A stretch of DNA of 64,000 nt, from positions 49,631 through 113,630 of the forward strand of contig NW_020312072.1 in assembly GCF_002999335.1 (NCBI RefSeq), in the 5' to 3' direction. Origin of the DNA: Cyclospora cayetanensis (Eukaryota > Apicomplexa > Conoidasida > Eucoccidiorida > Eimeriidae). Shown one piece after another: positions 13,020 through 25,415 of this stretch (position 1 is its first letter; every line of letters starts with the position of its first letter). The translations under genes were made by a program, and so were the position numbers. The notes under the pieces were generated by a model, which saw only the letters and a program-made list of their open reading frames with translations, did no database searches and was not told where the DNA came from.

Positions 13020-15438
13020 CCCAGCAAGGGCCGATTTCAGATATTAAGTCGCATTTCCGAAAGCCATTTAGCTCAAACGTCTACTCTTGAGTGGTAAGTT
13101 CGTTTGCTCCCGCAGTATGCCTACATTGAAGCTCGTCTGTGGCATGCAAGACGGTAGTCCATTCATCCATGTTATGGCTTTCGGGCGTGAAAAAGCGGCT
13201 GCTTAGAAGAAGCCATCTTTGAGTGTTAACGAGCATCGCGGGCTACACTACAGGTGCTAATGCACGTAACGTAGCCCTTCCATTGAGCAAAAAAACCAAT
13301 CTAGTAATGCGTTAACAAACAGGTGCCGTTTCGTGTCCCATCATTTCCCACATAATGCCAACAAACGTGTGCGTTATGCATCAAAAAAACGGTACCTAGG
13401 CAGTGCCGTTTGTGTGCTTTCTCCACGCTGCGGGCCACGCCTTGTGGATAGTTTGCTGGCTGCCACGGGCTCGCTGAATTATATTTACATGGCATCTTGA
13501 CAGAAAGAGACAACGTAGCTCCGGTCACTGACCCCTAAGAAAAGGTTGTAAAGTATCTAATCTAGTGCTGCCCTGTAGCGCACTACAATTTCCAATGCCT
13601 CGTCTTGCAGCGGGCTCTGTAGCGGCCGTAGTAGATAACGTTTCATGACTGGCATCAAGAGGGAGGTATATGGTGAAGCTCACCTTGGTCTATCTTCTTA
13701 AGAAATTGCGCGCGCCATATTGGACCATAGTCTTTTATGATATGTTTCAGTTTTCGCTCTTCAGTTATGTATACTAGATCACTCAACAATAAAGGCTTTG
13801 GCTGTCCCCAAGAAGGTTTTCACCGTTTTCTCCCGTATCCACGCCCTCCAGTTCGAGCTGCCTACGGATTTAAAATAATGCAGCGCCAAAAAATTAAGTT
13901 CAAGCTATAATAAGTCCACATATGCTCCCACTATTTTACTACCATCCCGCAATAAGTCGTCGAAGGCTATGCATGTTGTCAGGCCTGGTCACCTGACTAG
14001 CAGTGGTCCTAAGTACTCAGTTGGTCAGACGCCATTTCGTATGCTAGCCGAAAGTACGGTCTGCTAAACAGATGTGCTACATAGCGGATGCAGCCTTGAA
14101 CATTTTCGCAGGTGCAGGTGTTCAGGATGGCAGTCACACAGTAGACACATTGTAAAACACTGCCTTAAAAGCCAAGGTTGCCCTCCCAAAAAACGATCAA
14201 AGATTCCTGAGGAATAATTTTTAACCTATGAGCCCCCAAAATTTGATAGGGTCACTGCAGCGCCCACAGTAGGTGTACACAACAGGTATATGTCTGAGAG
14301 AATTCTCTTCTTCAGCGGGTGCTCGAGAGAGGAAGCCACACTAACTCTCAGGAGTGCAAACGAGTACAGAACAATCACAACCATTCTTGCAGAGGTGCTT
14401 AGCCCTAAGGATGCGCGGCAAGCGAGCAAGAGTCCTCACAACTGGCACTCCTTGAGGGTCCGTAAAGCAAGCCACAAGAAAACATAAGTTTACCAAGGCA
14501 CACCCCCACGGGCTCCCCACATACGACCTTTGGCAATTCAAAAGACTGCGCAGCTGATTGTGTGGGACCTGATTGCCGCGACCAATCGAAAGGATGCAGA
14601 AACCCCATAGGCGCATGTGCTGCACACTAGCATAGACCCGCTGAGCCTAAGGTTAGGGATAATTAGTCACAGCTTGAAGATACCCCGATGACTTAAACGT
14701 TCTCCACTGCCTGAAGACTCAGCACGACACAGTCATGTAGAGTAAAATTGATCCCAAGGCAAACCAGTCGAAGGGTGGCAATTCATAAGTAACTCGACTC
14801 ACTGGAGCAAGTGTGAAAGTAGCGAATCTAGAAAAGTTGTGTTAATAAACATGTGGAACAGAGCTAACTGTCACTCTCTAGCTTGCTAAGTCAGGCTCAC
14901 TCAATTCCATTGGCCTTGAGATGTAAACATCACGAACTTTCATAAGTGGACGTTGAAGGCTGAGCCCTAAGCATATGAACGCCCCTGCCACCGACACGGA
15001 GCTGACAGGCCATTATCCAGCACAAAAACCTGTATGATACTGAATATTTTCGCAGAGAAATATTGCTTAGATTATCGTGCAGAGGCAGAGTAACTATGGA
15101 CGGTCTAGATAGCGTGGTTACGTGCTGAGCAGTTCCAATATTGTTGAGTTAACTGGGCGGACCACCGACTTTGTCGATCTCGGCACAGTGCACGATTTAG
15201 GTTTGAAGAACCATTTGTCTAATATCATACCTCCAATATGTCTGAACTAGTGCATATGTGGTCGTGGATACTTGTAGAACCGCTAAGGGACCGAAATAAG
15301 CCACTCCGAAACAGTTTGCTACTGGAGTCCGATCCTAGCGGCACTCGATCCCACTGCACAACCATGCTGGTACCAGATGCAATGAACTGTTCCTTTCACC
15401 TATTTTCCTCTTCTTATTCCAAACCAACCAGGTATTGT
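13020..15438. other. Gene-poor block, nothing recognised
   Basis: Short overlapping frames on both strands (longest about 100 codons) without family resemblance. It may hold further unrecognisable transposon debris. Confidence 0.4.
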
Positions 15439-15800
15439 TTACATGGGGGTATCTATGGTTATAACCGAAAATTGTTTGCTGCATTGGAGACTCCATGCTA
15501 CTTCGTTGTCGAACACTTCCCAAAAGCTGTCGTGTGCCTCTCCTAAACTCCTTTTCCACTGCAACACGGCTTCAATTCTTTTAGAATAACCAGAATGATT
15601 AGGTCCAGTTTTTTGCGGGAGGGTTGCAACGCAATGATGGGCAGAATCTCTCTTTAGCAAGATACAGTGCAGTGATCGGCAGAGACGATGCAATCCATGC
15701 TGCATCACGCCCATATTTTCGCTACCATTTTCCGCCAAGTATGTCTGTGTCCCTTGAATTATTTGTGAGTATGCACTGCAGTTGCTTGTTGCACCTCTGT
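15439..15800 (-). mobile_element. Possible decayed integrase-core fragment
   Basis: The 3' half of a 203-codon minus-strand frame (15439-16050) reads LAENGSENMGVMQHGLHRLC, then LHC, and later RIEAVLQW..FWEVFDNEVAW. This parallels the gypsy integrase order SDRGSQF..W..LHRLLG..LH, then R..E..LR, then W...L...E.AYN. The expected first acidic residue is displaced (ENG for DRG/DNG) and the HPQTDGQ motif is eroded. It overlaps DNA just upstream of the TSP1 pseudogene on the opposite strand. Confidence is low because only a few positions match. Confidence 0.3.
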
Positions 15801-16078
15801 TGAGGGCTTGTCCAGTCGCTGCACCAACTTGTTTCCCAGCTAGACCTATTGGTCGATGCCATTCGTACCTAGTTTCACAAACATGGGCCACTCGCTGTTT
15901 AATGACCTCAGACCTCAAAAAGTTCTTTCTTACTGCTCTGGTAGTGCGTGGCTCAGGACACTGTGGTAGCCATGGGTTGTGGGACTTTCGGGGGGTCCCC
16001 TGGCGCCTTGCTGTGTTTTGCACACCACACCACTCCTCTGGCCCCCACAACCTTCATTTAAGGTTTTTCGGAGAAACA

Positions 16079-18217
16079 GTGCTATCTAGAGGCACAGCTG
16101 TATCTGTGTGCTTTCTTCTTGCATTGGTAGCGTGTGTGCTGCGAGGCAATGCCCTGAGGCTCACGGCAGATGGGACACCGTTAGACCCAACTTCTCCCCA
16201 CTACATGACCGAACAGCAAATACAAGCCATCAGTGACCCGCAGCTGAACTATGTAGGAGGTTTATAGCTGCATTGTAACAAAAGGAGTGCCAGAAAACCT
16301 GCCAAGGTTCCTTAAGAAAGAGGAACTAAATGCCTATCAATATGGATACCAACAAGAAGACGATTGCATCATGGGTGAACAACTTCGAGCCCACCAAACG
16401 AAACCCAAAGAATTCCCTGGCAGAGCTGCTAAAGGGTTTGTTTCCTCTAATGTGCCCTCAAACATCTTTGAAACCGGAAAAGCCGTTCTCATGTTGTACA
16501 CAGTGGATGGAAGCTCTGGCCAAAATTCAAATTGCAAAGGGCCTGCACGGCAGATTACGCGAATAAATGACGACTCATACCGCAACCGGAGAGATGAGTG
16601 CTCGGCATCAACTGACTCCATGTCTCAGAATATAGACACATTAGATCAGTATTATGAAATTGATGTTTCCACCCTTTTCTAAGGGAAGGGAAAGACGGGA
16701 CAGCCGCTGCACCTGAGGATAAGGCAGCAAACGATGGACTGTTACACCAACCTTGCGAACCCCTTGGGCAGCAATCGCCCATAGCTAAAGATCACTACGT
16801 TGGACACAACGCCAGTCGATGCGCAGTACGACAGTTGGGGTGCTTTTTCAAGGTGCCGTGTGAACTGCATTTCTAATGGAAATTACCAATGCAGGAAAAG
16901 GTCCTGCCTCCCGGGAGTAGGCAGCGATTTAGCGTGCAGAGTAGAGAAAATAGTGCGTAAGAGCACCTGCGCGGACGATACTCTGGTAGAGAAATGCACA
17001 TGATCACTCCTTATTACCGTAAACGCATGCCCACAGGATAGCAGAGGCGTTGAGCATTCCAGCTCCGGCGCAGAATGCGCCTGGACTTGGGGCTTTTTTG
17101 CCAGGGAGAGCATGGACGGAAAGACTGCTTGCAAATCTCGTGAGGTTCACCGATACAGTGCCATGCCATCAGTGGTGTAGGGAAATTTGAAATCACACTG
17201 CATCCATAGGCAGTGCATGAACGGGGAGCAGCTGCATCGAACCGTGTGGTGCACTGGCCATATAGGCCAAAGATCACAAGCTGTAGTTTCCAGGGGGCAA
17301 ATCAGGGCCGTTGAGAGAAGCCCAGCACATTGGAAGTGTATGTATAGAGAGGAGAATTCTAGCCAAGCAGACCGGGGGAGGGTTCCTTCGTGTGCTGACT
17401 CAAACCCTTAAGCAAAGCGCAGTACAGCCCACTTCTCCAGAAAAATGTGTGACGTGTGTTAGCTCACCAGTACAGTTCTAGAGTTTTAAAGACCAAGGTT
17501 TTCTATGTATTCAGATCTACCGTATACTGATTTTTGTGTGTTCCTTGGTCGCTTCAGCAGTAAGGATTGCAACCACAGTCTATAGCAGCAACGCCACCGT
17601 CTGCGCCACTACTTCAATGACGAGCACTACAACTGCAAAGGAATCTGACAGCACAACTATGTGGATCGTCATTGGCTGTGCTGGAGGAATTCTTCTACAT
17701 TGCGAAATCGTCCTAGTTGGTAAGAGCAGATGCACATGTTGACGCAGCGCATCAAAGAACTTGCACAGGAGATTAATTTATTTCTGAAGCTGCACAGATG
17801 GGCGGCAACCTACCCGTTACGACATGTTTTGCATTGTTGCCACTTAGCCAATATCTGCAACACAGAAAACTTGAGGTCCCTAAATGCTGTATTCACTTTG
17901 AAGCACCGTGGAATTGCGATTCACCTGAAAGTGTTCATGTGTGGCTTCGTGGTAGCCTCAATTGTGCTTATGGCAAAATTTCTTACCTCCAAATAATTTA
18001 ATCGTTTGTTGCTAGTACGTTGGTGTTTGTTCCAGGTATGAAGGCTATATCTCAAAACTTAGCTCGTGCGAGATTTGCCGAGCTCGCAGGAGAGCCGCAG
18101 GACTTTGGAGAGGGCTGCTGGAATCCAATTGCCCACGGACTTAAGGCAAAAGCAGCGTTCTTCCCCGCTGGTGGACCTCCTGGCGCACGGCGAATGGGCC
18201 CCCCTAGAGGGTTCTAA
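16079..18217 (+). pseudogene. Broken paralogue of the TSP1-domain membrane protein at 18671-20645
   Basis: The pieces follow the same order as the intact minus-strand gene. They are a hydrophobic leader (VSVCFLLALVACVLRG, near 16105), an ectodomain ending YYEIDVSTLF (16287-16682), a TSP1 repeat (16800-17003, SWGAFSRCRVNC and YQCRKRSCLPGVGSD), a transmembrane exon (17558-17719, STTMWIVIGCAGG) and a cytoplasmic-tail exon (18036-18217, ending in a Gly/Pro-rich stretch). Both 3' introns keep phase 1, exactly as in the intact copy. It is broken by in-frame stops at 16680-16682, 16782-16784 and 17001-17003, a frame change near 16268-16287, and no in-frame ATG at the leader. The reading frame continues to align through the first two stops, so these are substitutions, not exon ends. 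The product would have been a secreted or surface type I protein. Confidence 0.78.
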
Positions 18218-18670
18218 GCAACATTTATGGTTTTGCATAAAATGTCTTTACTCTACGTAACACACCCATTTCTGGTTGACGCCAAAGCCTGCCTGGGATT
18301 ATACAGTCCCGCGAGCGCGCTTAAAGATAATATTAAAGTCGTCAAAACTCTGATGAAATTTCAAAGAGCTGTCTACCTTACAATGTGAATGATCGGGAGT
18401 GTGGCGGTGCCATTCTGACATTAAGCGTTGCGAGGGTGGATGCCCTGCCAATACTAGAGCAGCGAGCATCAACGAAAGCGAATGAACTCGTAGTACCTAT
18501 CTGTAGCATCTAGTCTGAAGCTAAATGCCATAACGTAAAAGGACGCATATCAAAGCAGCCTCTACTAATACCCCGCAGCGAATAAGCGCAAATAAACATT
18601 GGACTTGCTGCTGCTTCTACTAGCTAATCGAAGGTCTCTGCTGTGTCTACACAGAAATGACCTCGGAGCT

Positions 18671-20645
18671 TCACATGGGCCGCTGAACCCCGGGAACACC
18701 CCCTCCCTTAGGAGGCCCTCCCATAGGAGGCCCTCCAATAGGAGGGAAACCGTGAGGTGCGCCCATTGCCGGTGGCCCCCTAAGCATCCCCGGCTGCTGG
18801 GGCCAAAACATTCCAGCACCAAGTTCTGCAGTTCCTGGAGCTAGCTCCCCAGTTTGGGGGTTTAAGTTGGCGTTCAGCAAATCCGCATCACTTAGAGGTT
18901 TCTTTTTCACACCTGAGAGCACAGTGGGAGTGCATAAAATTTCGAAATAGGCATAGTTGCATACATGAACGGTAGAGAAAACAAGTCCAAACTTCACGCC
19001 CTATGCACGACAAGACGTCTGCAGCATGCTCAAAATACACCAAGATACAGAGGAGGTCCGACTTCGGTGTCAGCCACGGTGCCCCTGAGCGGCTGCGAGA
19101 GACTTCCATTCCTCCTGCCTTCCAGCCTTCTTCGTGTTTCAAAAATGCTACACTTAAATGTATATAAGTTTCGAATTTGCGGAATCAAACGCCTTACATA
19201 GCAGAGCAAAGCTCCCAACCACGACGACCACGCCCGCGATGCCCAGGATGATCCAAATGACATTCGTGCTACTGGACTCCTCGGCACTTGTGGTGGTGCT
19301 ATCGCTTCCTGCCGCTGCTGCTGCACAGCAGAAGCCACATGCACAAGAGAAGGCTACCTGAAAGACCTAAGGGCCGCTACGTGAACACAATGCAAGAGCA
19401 CTTTCAGTCTGTTTGTACGCAGGCTGAGACTGGCTCGCCTGTATGACTTGCTAACCCCCCAAGAAGCGACTTGAATTCGACTCAGAATTTCTGCTGATGG
19501 CAGCGTGTAACAGCAGCATACAGCCAGCCATAGATAGGCCCGCATAGGGTGTGATCCTGCGTACTCCCTTCGCAAACAGTCTTGGTGGATACATCGAGCC
19601 TTGTGAACTTTCCAGAGCAGTTGCACATAACATTGTTGGCAACCGAAGAGTTGCAAGACGAATTCTCAGGACAAGCGTTTTCTTCAATAAGTTTATCACA
19701 GGTGCACGGCGATGAGACCTGGGAGTCCGAGCACGGTTGCTTGTCGACCATGCGCTCCATTTTGCACGAAACCCCACTGCTTACACCCGGTGTGCAAGTG
19801 CGCTTTCTGCACTGGTAGTTCACCTTTGTTACACAAGAGACACGGCAATCCGAGAAAGGCCCCCATTCGCCATACACGGCGTCAGTAGCGTCGCTTTCCT
19901 CCGTTTCCACACTTAACTTTGGGCCAAAGTTGGACTTTGGAGTATCGAATTCGGAGAGGCAGCCATTTTCCTTCTCCCTGAACAAAAGGTGCAAATAGCT
20001 GCCTTTAAGATTCTTTCCATACACCAACGAGCTGATATCTAGCTTGTACTCTTCTAAATCAAAACCGATGGGCAAATACAAGTAGTCGTTGGATTCGCTG
20101 GAGGAGTTGCGCCCGTGCAGATACTTATCGTCCGTCAAACGGATCACAGTCAACATATGAGACTCGCACGTCCAGCCATGCGAGAACCCATCCCAAATCT
20201 TGGTAAGGCTTAAATTTGCGCTTCCGCTGCTCGCTAGGGTGGAAGGCAGCTTGAAGGTCAGCCCAAATTCCCGCTCCCTTCCGGGGTCCGTCGTGGTTTG
20301 GTATGCCTTTAAAGAATTGTTCACATACACTTCGTTGTGAACGTGCTCTGCCCATTGCGTAGGCGATAGCTCTACAGTTTTTCGAACATATGCCTGGTTC
20401 TCTGGCACAACGCCAGTGAAGATGCAGTCATCGTTTTCTTCAAGGTTGAGAGCCGGTGCCTCCATCGCGCCTGCCTCCAGCTGAGAAAACGGCTTCTCCT
20501 CCAGGGGCGTCAACGCAGGGGATTTGCTGCCATTGGAATGAGACGCAAAGGAGCTAGAGGGCTTCATGTTTATACATAAACCTGAGCGAGGTGCTTCTCC
20601 AAGCAACAGAGCGCTGAACGCCCCAAAGCGCAACAGTCGCCCCAT
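18671..20645 (-). CDS. TSP1-domain type I membrane protein, microneme-like, 3 exons
   Basis: Exons are 19565-20645, 19198-19320 and 18671-18912. Both introns (19321-19564 and 18913-19197) are GT-AG in phase 1, giving 481 residues. The N-terminus has a short hydrophobic leader (RFGAFSALLLG). About 250 residues of unrecognised ectodomain follow. Then comes a thrombospondin type-1 repeat (YGEWGPFSDCRVSC, YQCRKRTCTPGVSS) and a Cys-rich EGF-like segment (CTCDKLIEENACPENSSC). Exon 2 encodes a Ser/Thr stalk and one transmembrane helix (NVIWIILGIAGVVVVVGSFA). Exon 3 encodes a tail with acidic residues, FWPQQPG and Gly/Pro-Met repeats. TSP1 plus EGF plus a single helix is typical of apicomplexan micronemal adhesins that bind host glycans or partner proteins during gliding and invasion. 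The tail does not end in Trp like TRAP tails. The splice model is strongly supported by the paralogous pseudogene at 16079-18217, which has the same intron positions and phases. Localisation is inference. Confidence 0.85.
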
Positions 20646-22260
20646 TGCGCCGGCCTCCCAATTGGGGGTCGTGCAAGAAAACGTTTACAACAGCGAAGAG
20701 AATTTCAAACTATGAATGGGACGCCAGATGACTACTGGGTCACACGGGCTGTCGCGTGCATGCCGATGCAGTTGAGCCGGAGTTTTGTCCGCCCTCTTTC
20801 TAGCCCGCTTAGAACGTGAAACGCGGAGCAGCCATCAAGTGTCGCTGGATCAAAAGTAACGACCGGCCTCTAGGCTTTCTTGGAGCACCACTTCTGATGT
20901 CAATGTCGTGGTCCTCACGGGAATACGAACTGTGAAAGGCACTGTTCAACCGGAATATAAAGCAGACGATTGCTGCAACGCTTGCATGAAATCTATCCGC
21001 CTCTTAACATTTATTGGGGGAAAAAAAGCAAGCGGGAAAAAACAAGAAAAAGCATCCGTCAATGGCGTGTCCTGCTGAGCGTTCGCATGGCTGGATCCAG
21101 GAAAGCAGAAATGAGTGAGAGCCAGCTGTACGGTACAGTATAAGTACAGGAAATCAGAGCAGGAGAATATAGCTGTCGTCTAAGGATTCAGCATTCTTGC
21201 GAAACTGGGGAACTGATTTATCTGCCTCGCGCTGCAATCGATGCACTGCCCGGCTCAGCTTCACCACTGGACAGTTGTATGGCTTCGAAACCTCCTTTCC
21301 TGCAGTTTTCAGCTCTTTTTCAAAATAATAATATACGAATACGTTTCGTTTTCCGTAAGCTGAGCAGGCTTCGTCTGCAACCCTTCACCTATCGAGAGGA
21401 ATGCTCAGCCCGGCAGAGAGAGGCTGTCCGCAGTCAAACCTGCCCTGTATCGCTGCTCCGTCTCTGCAGGTTCTACTGAATAGTAGTCATGCTGAGAGAA
21501 AGTAATACATTTGCTACAAAGCAGCTCACATTTGACTTTACTTGCTCGCCTCATAACATTGCTGCATGTGGCTAGCTGGAGTGTTTACAGTGCAAAATAC
21601 ACGAAACCTGACGCACAAATGTGCATCATACTGTTCAGACGAATAAGCATTTACATTATGACGTAGCAGCAGCGAGCACGGTAAAGGCTGGAGTGCCTTC
21701 TCGCTAGAGTTCCCATACTCAGACAACCTACCCGTGACTGAGCATTGCAACGGGGACATTTGCTGTAGCGGACAAGGCTAGCTTAAATACTATTTTTGCT
21801 ATACCAAACAAATACAGTGGAAAAGTTGTGGAGAATTGACCGACTGGTTTCTCTGTTAGCGCACAATATGTTCCAGCGTATCCATAACTCGATTCAAGAA
21901 TGCACAATGTTGTGCGTTTCTAAACAAGGCACCATGTGCAGCTATGTGTGAATACTCGGACTCTCAGAGAGTTCTGATACGCATACTCTAGGTGCCTCTC
22001 CCCCCCATTTGAGAAACTCTGAGGGGCGAGGCAAGGTGTGGAAGGAGTATTTCTAAAGAAAACAAACAACTTCCGATTGTATTTGTATTGAGTTAGGAGT
22101 TAAGTGTGTCCCCAATAAGACCTTGGATGGCCCCTTATGATTGCTGGTAGTGCATTATTCGATGCAGTTTTACCCCACTCATCCAATAGCTATGAATGCA
22201 GTGGGAAGCCAGCCCTTCCTGCAACAGTGTCCGGTTTCTATCACGTCATTCGTAAATCAA
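20646..22260. other. 5' flank of the TSP1 gene and unassigned DNA
   Basis: The segment next to 20645 must hold the TSP1 gene promoter. The remainder has only short frames with no family resemblance. Confidence 0.4.
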
Positions 22261-22960
22261 TAAACTGAGTTCTTTGAGAAAGTAGCATGGAAACCCTTTG
22301 GCGATGGAGTAGACAATGACACAACGCCTGTTGGGCCGGCAGAGGCCAGCCTGCAAGCGGTTGTGACCGCAGTAGCTTCACAAATGGTGTAGGGGCACGA
22401 CACACCATTCGATAAAATGTTTATTGATACACGGATGAGGGTACACAGATTGGTAAAGTATGGCAGCAGCCCGAATGAGCAAGAACTCGAAGATACTATC
22501 AGCGGGTTAGAGATGTACCTAGCATTGTAGCCCCCAGATAAAGAGGAGTATGTGCTCTTTTGGGAAAGAGAAGCACTTCCTTCGTGGCCTTATTCATGCT
22601 AAGGAAGCTGCATGCCTGAAAGGCTTACGACGGTGCAAGCTTTCATACATTCCCTGACTATTGAATTTATGCCAAGACCAACTTACCAGCGCGCAGTGGA
22701 AGAATGTAGAAAGCTGAAGCAGAGGACTATCAATCGACATCTATATCGAGGAATATGAGACTTTGGCTAGCAAAACCTACATCGTAGACGATCATCTGCA
22801 TTATCAACTGCTTATATCAAAGCGCTACGTCACCCGGTCGCATGGTGGGCGGCAATTGAGCAACCAAATAGCCGACCGGTGGGGCCTTGCTGCAAATGCT
22901 GGACTACTTGAGGTGCCAGTAGTGCATGAGCGCAACTCCTGGATCTTTGGGTAGGAAGGC
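22261..22960 (+). mobile_element. Decayed Gag-like reading frame of an LTR retrotransposon
   Basis: One + frame from about 22264 reads for roughly 165 codons with four in-frame stops, then continues in another frame to 22954. Late in this frame are a WEREALPSWP segment, then TVQAFIHSLTIEFMPRPTYQ, then AVEECRKLKQRT, then EYETLA after a frameshift. The spacing F..L...F.P...Y..A...L..LKQ....EY...LA is the capsid pattern of Ty3/gypsy Gag proteins. The stop frequency alone is not better than random; the case rests on the capsid-like pattern. No zinc knuckle or LTR was seen. Confidence 0.42.
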
Positions 22961-23700
22961 AAAACTAAATCAGAGCTCCGAATACATGAATGTCGAGGAT
23001 TGTCGGCTGGTCCCAGCATGCGATCTAAGGTGGACGAGAAAAGGGTAAAAGAAAAAACCCGCGCCCCTCAGTAGCAACAGGCAGTCCCCCACAACAACTT
23101 AAGTGCTTTTATTGGGGAGCTTGGGCCCTGGTTCTACCAACTTTAACTGGCAAATATATACTCTCTTCTTACCCTGCCCACGCCCATCAGAACACTTGAC
23201 TTGGGGGAAGGAGACAACTAGGCTGCGAGGAGCTGACCCCTCTGGATCCGAGCCTTCAGAGCAGGTTGCAAGTATCATCTTATGCACAGGCATACAACAC
23301 TGTTTTCTTGCGTTGATCTAGTAGTACTGTGCAACAGAAAAAGCTATGCAAACAAACACACCAGTTAGTTAATTCTTTTGTCATTGTTAGTCATATATAG
23401 CTAGTGTAGTAGAAAGCGTTTTAATTAAGCATAACCAGCAAAAGCGGGGATGTTTGTTCCTGTGCTTGGAAAGAGTACAGGGATTTGTGAACTAGTGGTG
23501 GTCTCAAGCGAGGAGGCCTACTTGTCGATTCTGCGCTCATGTTGCCATGTACAAGTTTTACCCTCGAAGGAAATAAGCGGATGGCGGAAAAATATGGAAT
23601 GAGACGAGGCATGGCATGCAAGCATTACTAGACCATAAATATATTTTTCCTGCACACAATGGGGCTGCTAAAGTGGGGGCTCTGTATGCTCCAGTTATCC
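22961..23700. other. No feature recognised
   Basis: Short frames only; possibly further retroelement debris downstream of the Gag-like frame. Confidence 0.35.
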
Positions 23701-23958
23701 TCAATTAATTTTCGTATCTTGATAGCTAGCGAGACACCTCAGCATGGTTATTAATGCACCAAATGGGAAAAGTAGATCCATGGTACTAGCATTCACAGTA
23801 GGGTTTGACCTTGGGAATCGGTATGAGCGAGCACACAGTCCACATCCCGATAAAGCTCGAAAGCAAATGTCAATCTTGCTCTGGAAAATAGCACATTCTG
23901 GCATCCTTTGGACTCCACGTGCAGGATCTTGCGATTTGGCTAAACTGGATTTTTGCAT
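23701..23958 (-). mobile_element. Possible decayed reverse-transcriptase fragment
   Basis: A minus-strand frame contains IFQSKIDICF, then a YRFPR segment, then DLLFPFGALITMLRCL. The order and spacing resemble the RT blocks YFSKIDLRSGYHQI, KTAFRTRYG and LVMPFGLTNAPATFQ. The fragment is only about 60 codons of alignable pattern and is probably decayed. It lies about 700 bp from the Gag-like frame but on the opposite strand, so they are not one simple insertion. Confidence 0.35.
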
Positions 23959-24505
23959 CGAACCTCGCTACATTATAAAACTTCCTAGTCATCATAGGTA
24001 ATATGGTAGAAAGCACGAAGACCCGACTAATTAGTTAGACTCTTCATCGACACGCTAATTGTTGCAGCAGAAGGTCAACTCAAAGTGTGCTCTACACATG
24101 AGCGCCCTGCGAGCTAAGGTACACGTGAAAATTTCACTACACTAACCGTAACTACCTGAAAGTCAGCAAAGATTTGACTGAGTGGTGTATCTGTTTGCAT
24201 ACCCTCTTTATTGCAGAGTTCAAGTGGCTTCATACGAAGAGACGCACTGTTGTATGCGTGTGCACCGTGTGCTATGCGGCAGGGGAGGGAGGGCGTTCTT
24301 TCGTAAAGCTTAGTAGCATTCATCGGGTTTGCGCTGAGTCTGAAGATCAACGCCTACCTAGGAGACAGAGAAAACGTTCCATGACCCGTGTTTTTGTGCG
24401 CTACAGAGCAACGTGCAACTCGGTTAAACTCCTTGGCATGCGTGCTTAGCGGGTGCAGCAACGCACGCACATACGAGTCCTCCACTGTTCCTTCGTGAAG
24501 CAATC

Positions 24506-24787
24506 CTATGGGGTGAGAACACCGAGAGAAGAAGGCTCTTTCGAAGGGCCACCAAAAGCTGTTATCAAGTTTTTGTCTTGAATTTGGGGCGAAAAGAGTG
24601 CTCTTACCGACATGACGGAGGGAACGTTACAGCCAGCTGCAACGCATCTACTAACTGCTGCGAGTAGTCTTATTTCGTTGGAGCACTGTAGTGTATGGGC
24701 ACACGCGATGGGTCCTTGTACGGTGTATCGATCCAGGTCCTCAAAGTATGCTACAGCCAAGAAGCCATCAAACCTATGGCGGGTCAT
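24506..24787 (-). mobile_element. Possible decayed integrase-core fragment (first half)
   Basis: A minus-strand frame reads FDGFLAVAYFEDLDRYTVQG and, 45 codons on, AAGCNVPSVMSVRALFSP. This recalls DAFLVVVDRLTKYAHF...HGLPSVIVSDRGSLFTS of gypsy integrases. The two catalytic aspartates are not convincingly present. Weak evidence, listed because similar fragments surround it. Confidence 0.25.
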
Positions 24788-25415
24788 TTGTAATAAGCTT
24801 TAGGAATGGGGAAACAGGTTTAATTGTAATAGTAGGCGTGCAATTAGCCGAACTACCCTAGTCTGGAGGCCCCGTGACATAAGAATGCCATCGACAAGGA
24901 GACGCACGCTCACTGTCGCCGATCTCTCTAGCTGACGCAGCGGGTCCTACGGTGTGCGTATTGCAGTCGCAACACCCTAACCCAAAAATAAGCCCGTTGT
25001 GAGCATGTTGTTATATAGGCCCTGTCTGGCGCAAATGCAGCTACTGTAAATACCGATTTCGTGCCGTGCCCCTCCAGTGCTGTCGTCCTAGAACGCAAGC
25101 TAGGGGAAATGGTCAACTGGTCAGTGTTGTGCTGCAGCCCATCCGAGGACCAGCAATTCCTCACAGGAGCAGCAGGTGCCGAAGGGCGTCCCCGAAGGGA
25201 CTCAAATGGGGGCTTCTAACGGGCGCTTCCCAAAGCAGTTGGCAGTGGCGGGTAAGCACGGGGGGCCTAAGTCCCGTTCCTTGTGCAGGGCTCTGACGTC
25301 AGAATTAATCGAGACGCCTTCCTTTCTACCACCGTTTATATATAATATATATATCTATATCCTTCTGATATATGCACCCTGTCAGAGCGCGTGCCTCACT
25401 AGCCCTGCAGCTGTA
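24788..25415. other. 3' flank of the polytopic membrane protein gene
   Basis: This should contain the 3' untranslated region of the minus-strand gene ending at 25416. A short AT run (tatata-rich, about 25335-25375) is the only feature noted. Confidence 0.4.

Noticed and set aside
15439..16050. A 203-codon minus-strand frame as an intact gene
   Set aside because: Only its 3' half shows any family pattern (integrase-like), the 5' half overlaps the start of the TSP1 pseudogene on the other strand, and no splice partners were found.
25330..25380. TA-rich run as a promoter or origin
   Set aside because: A short AT run in the 3' flank of a gene with no accompanying motif.
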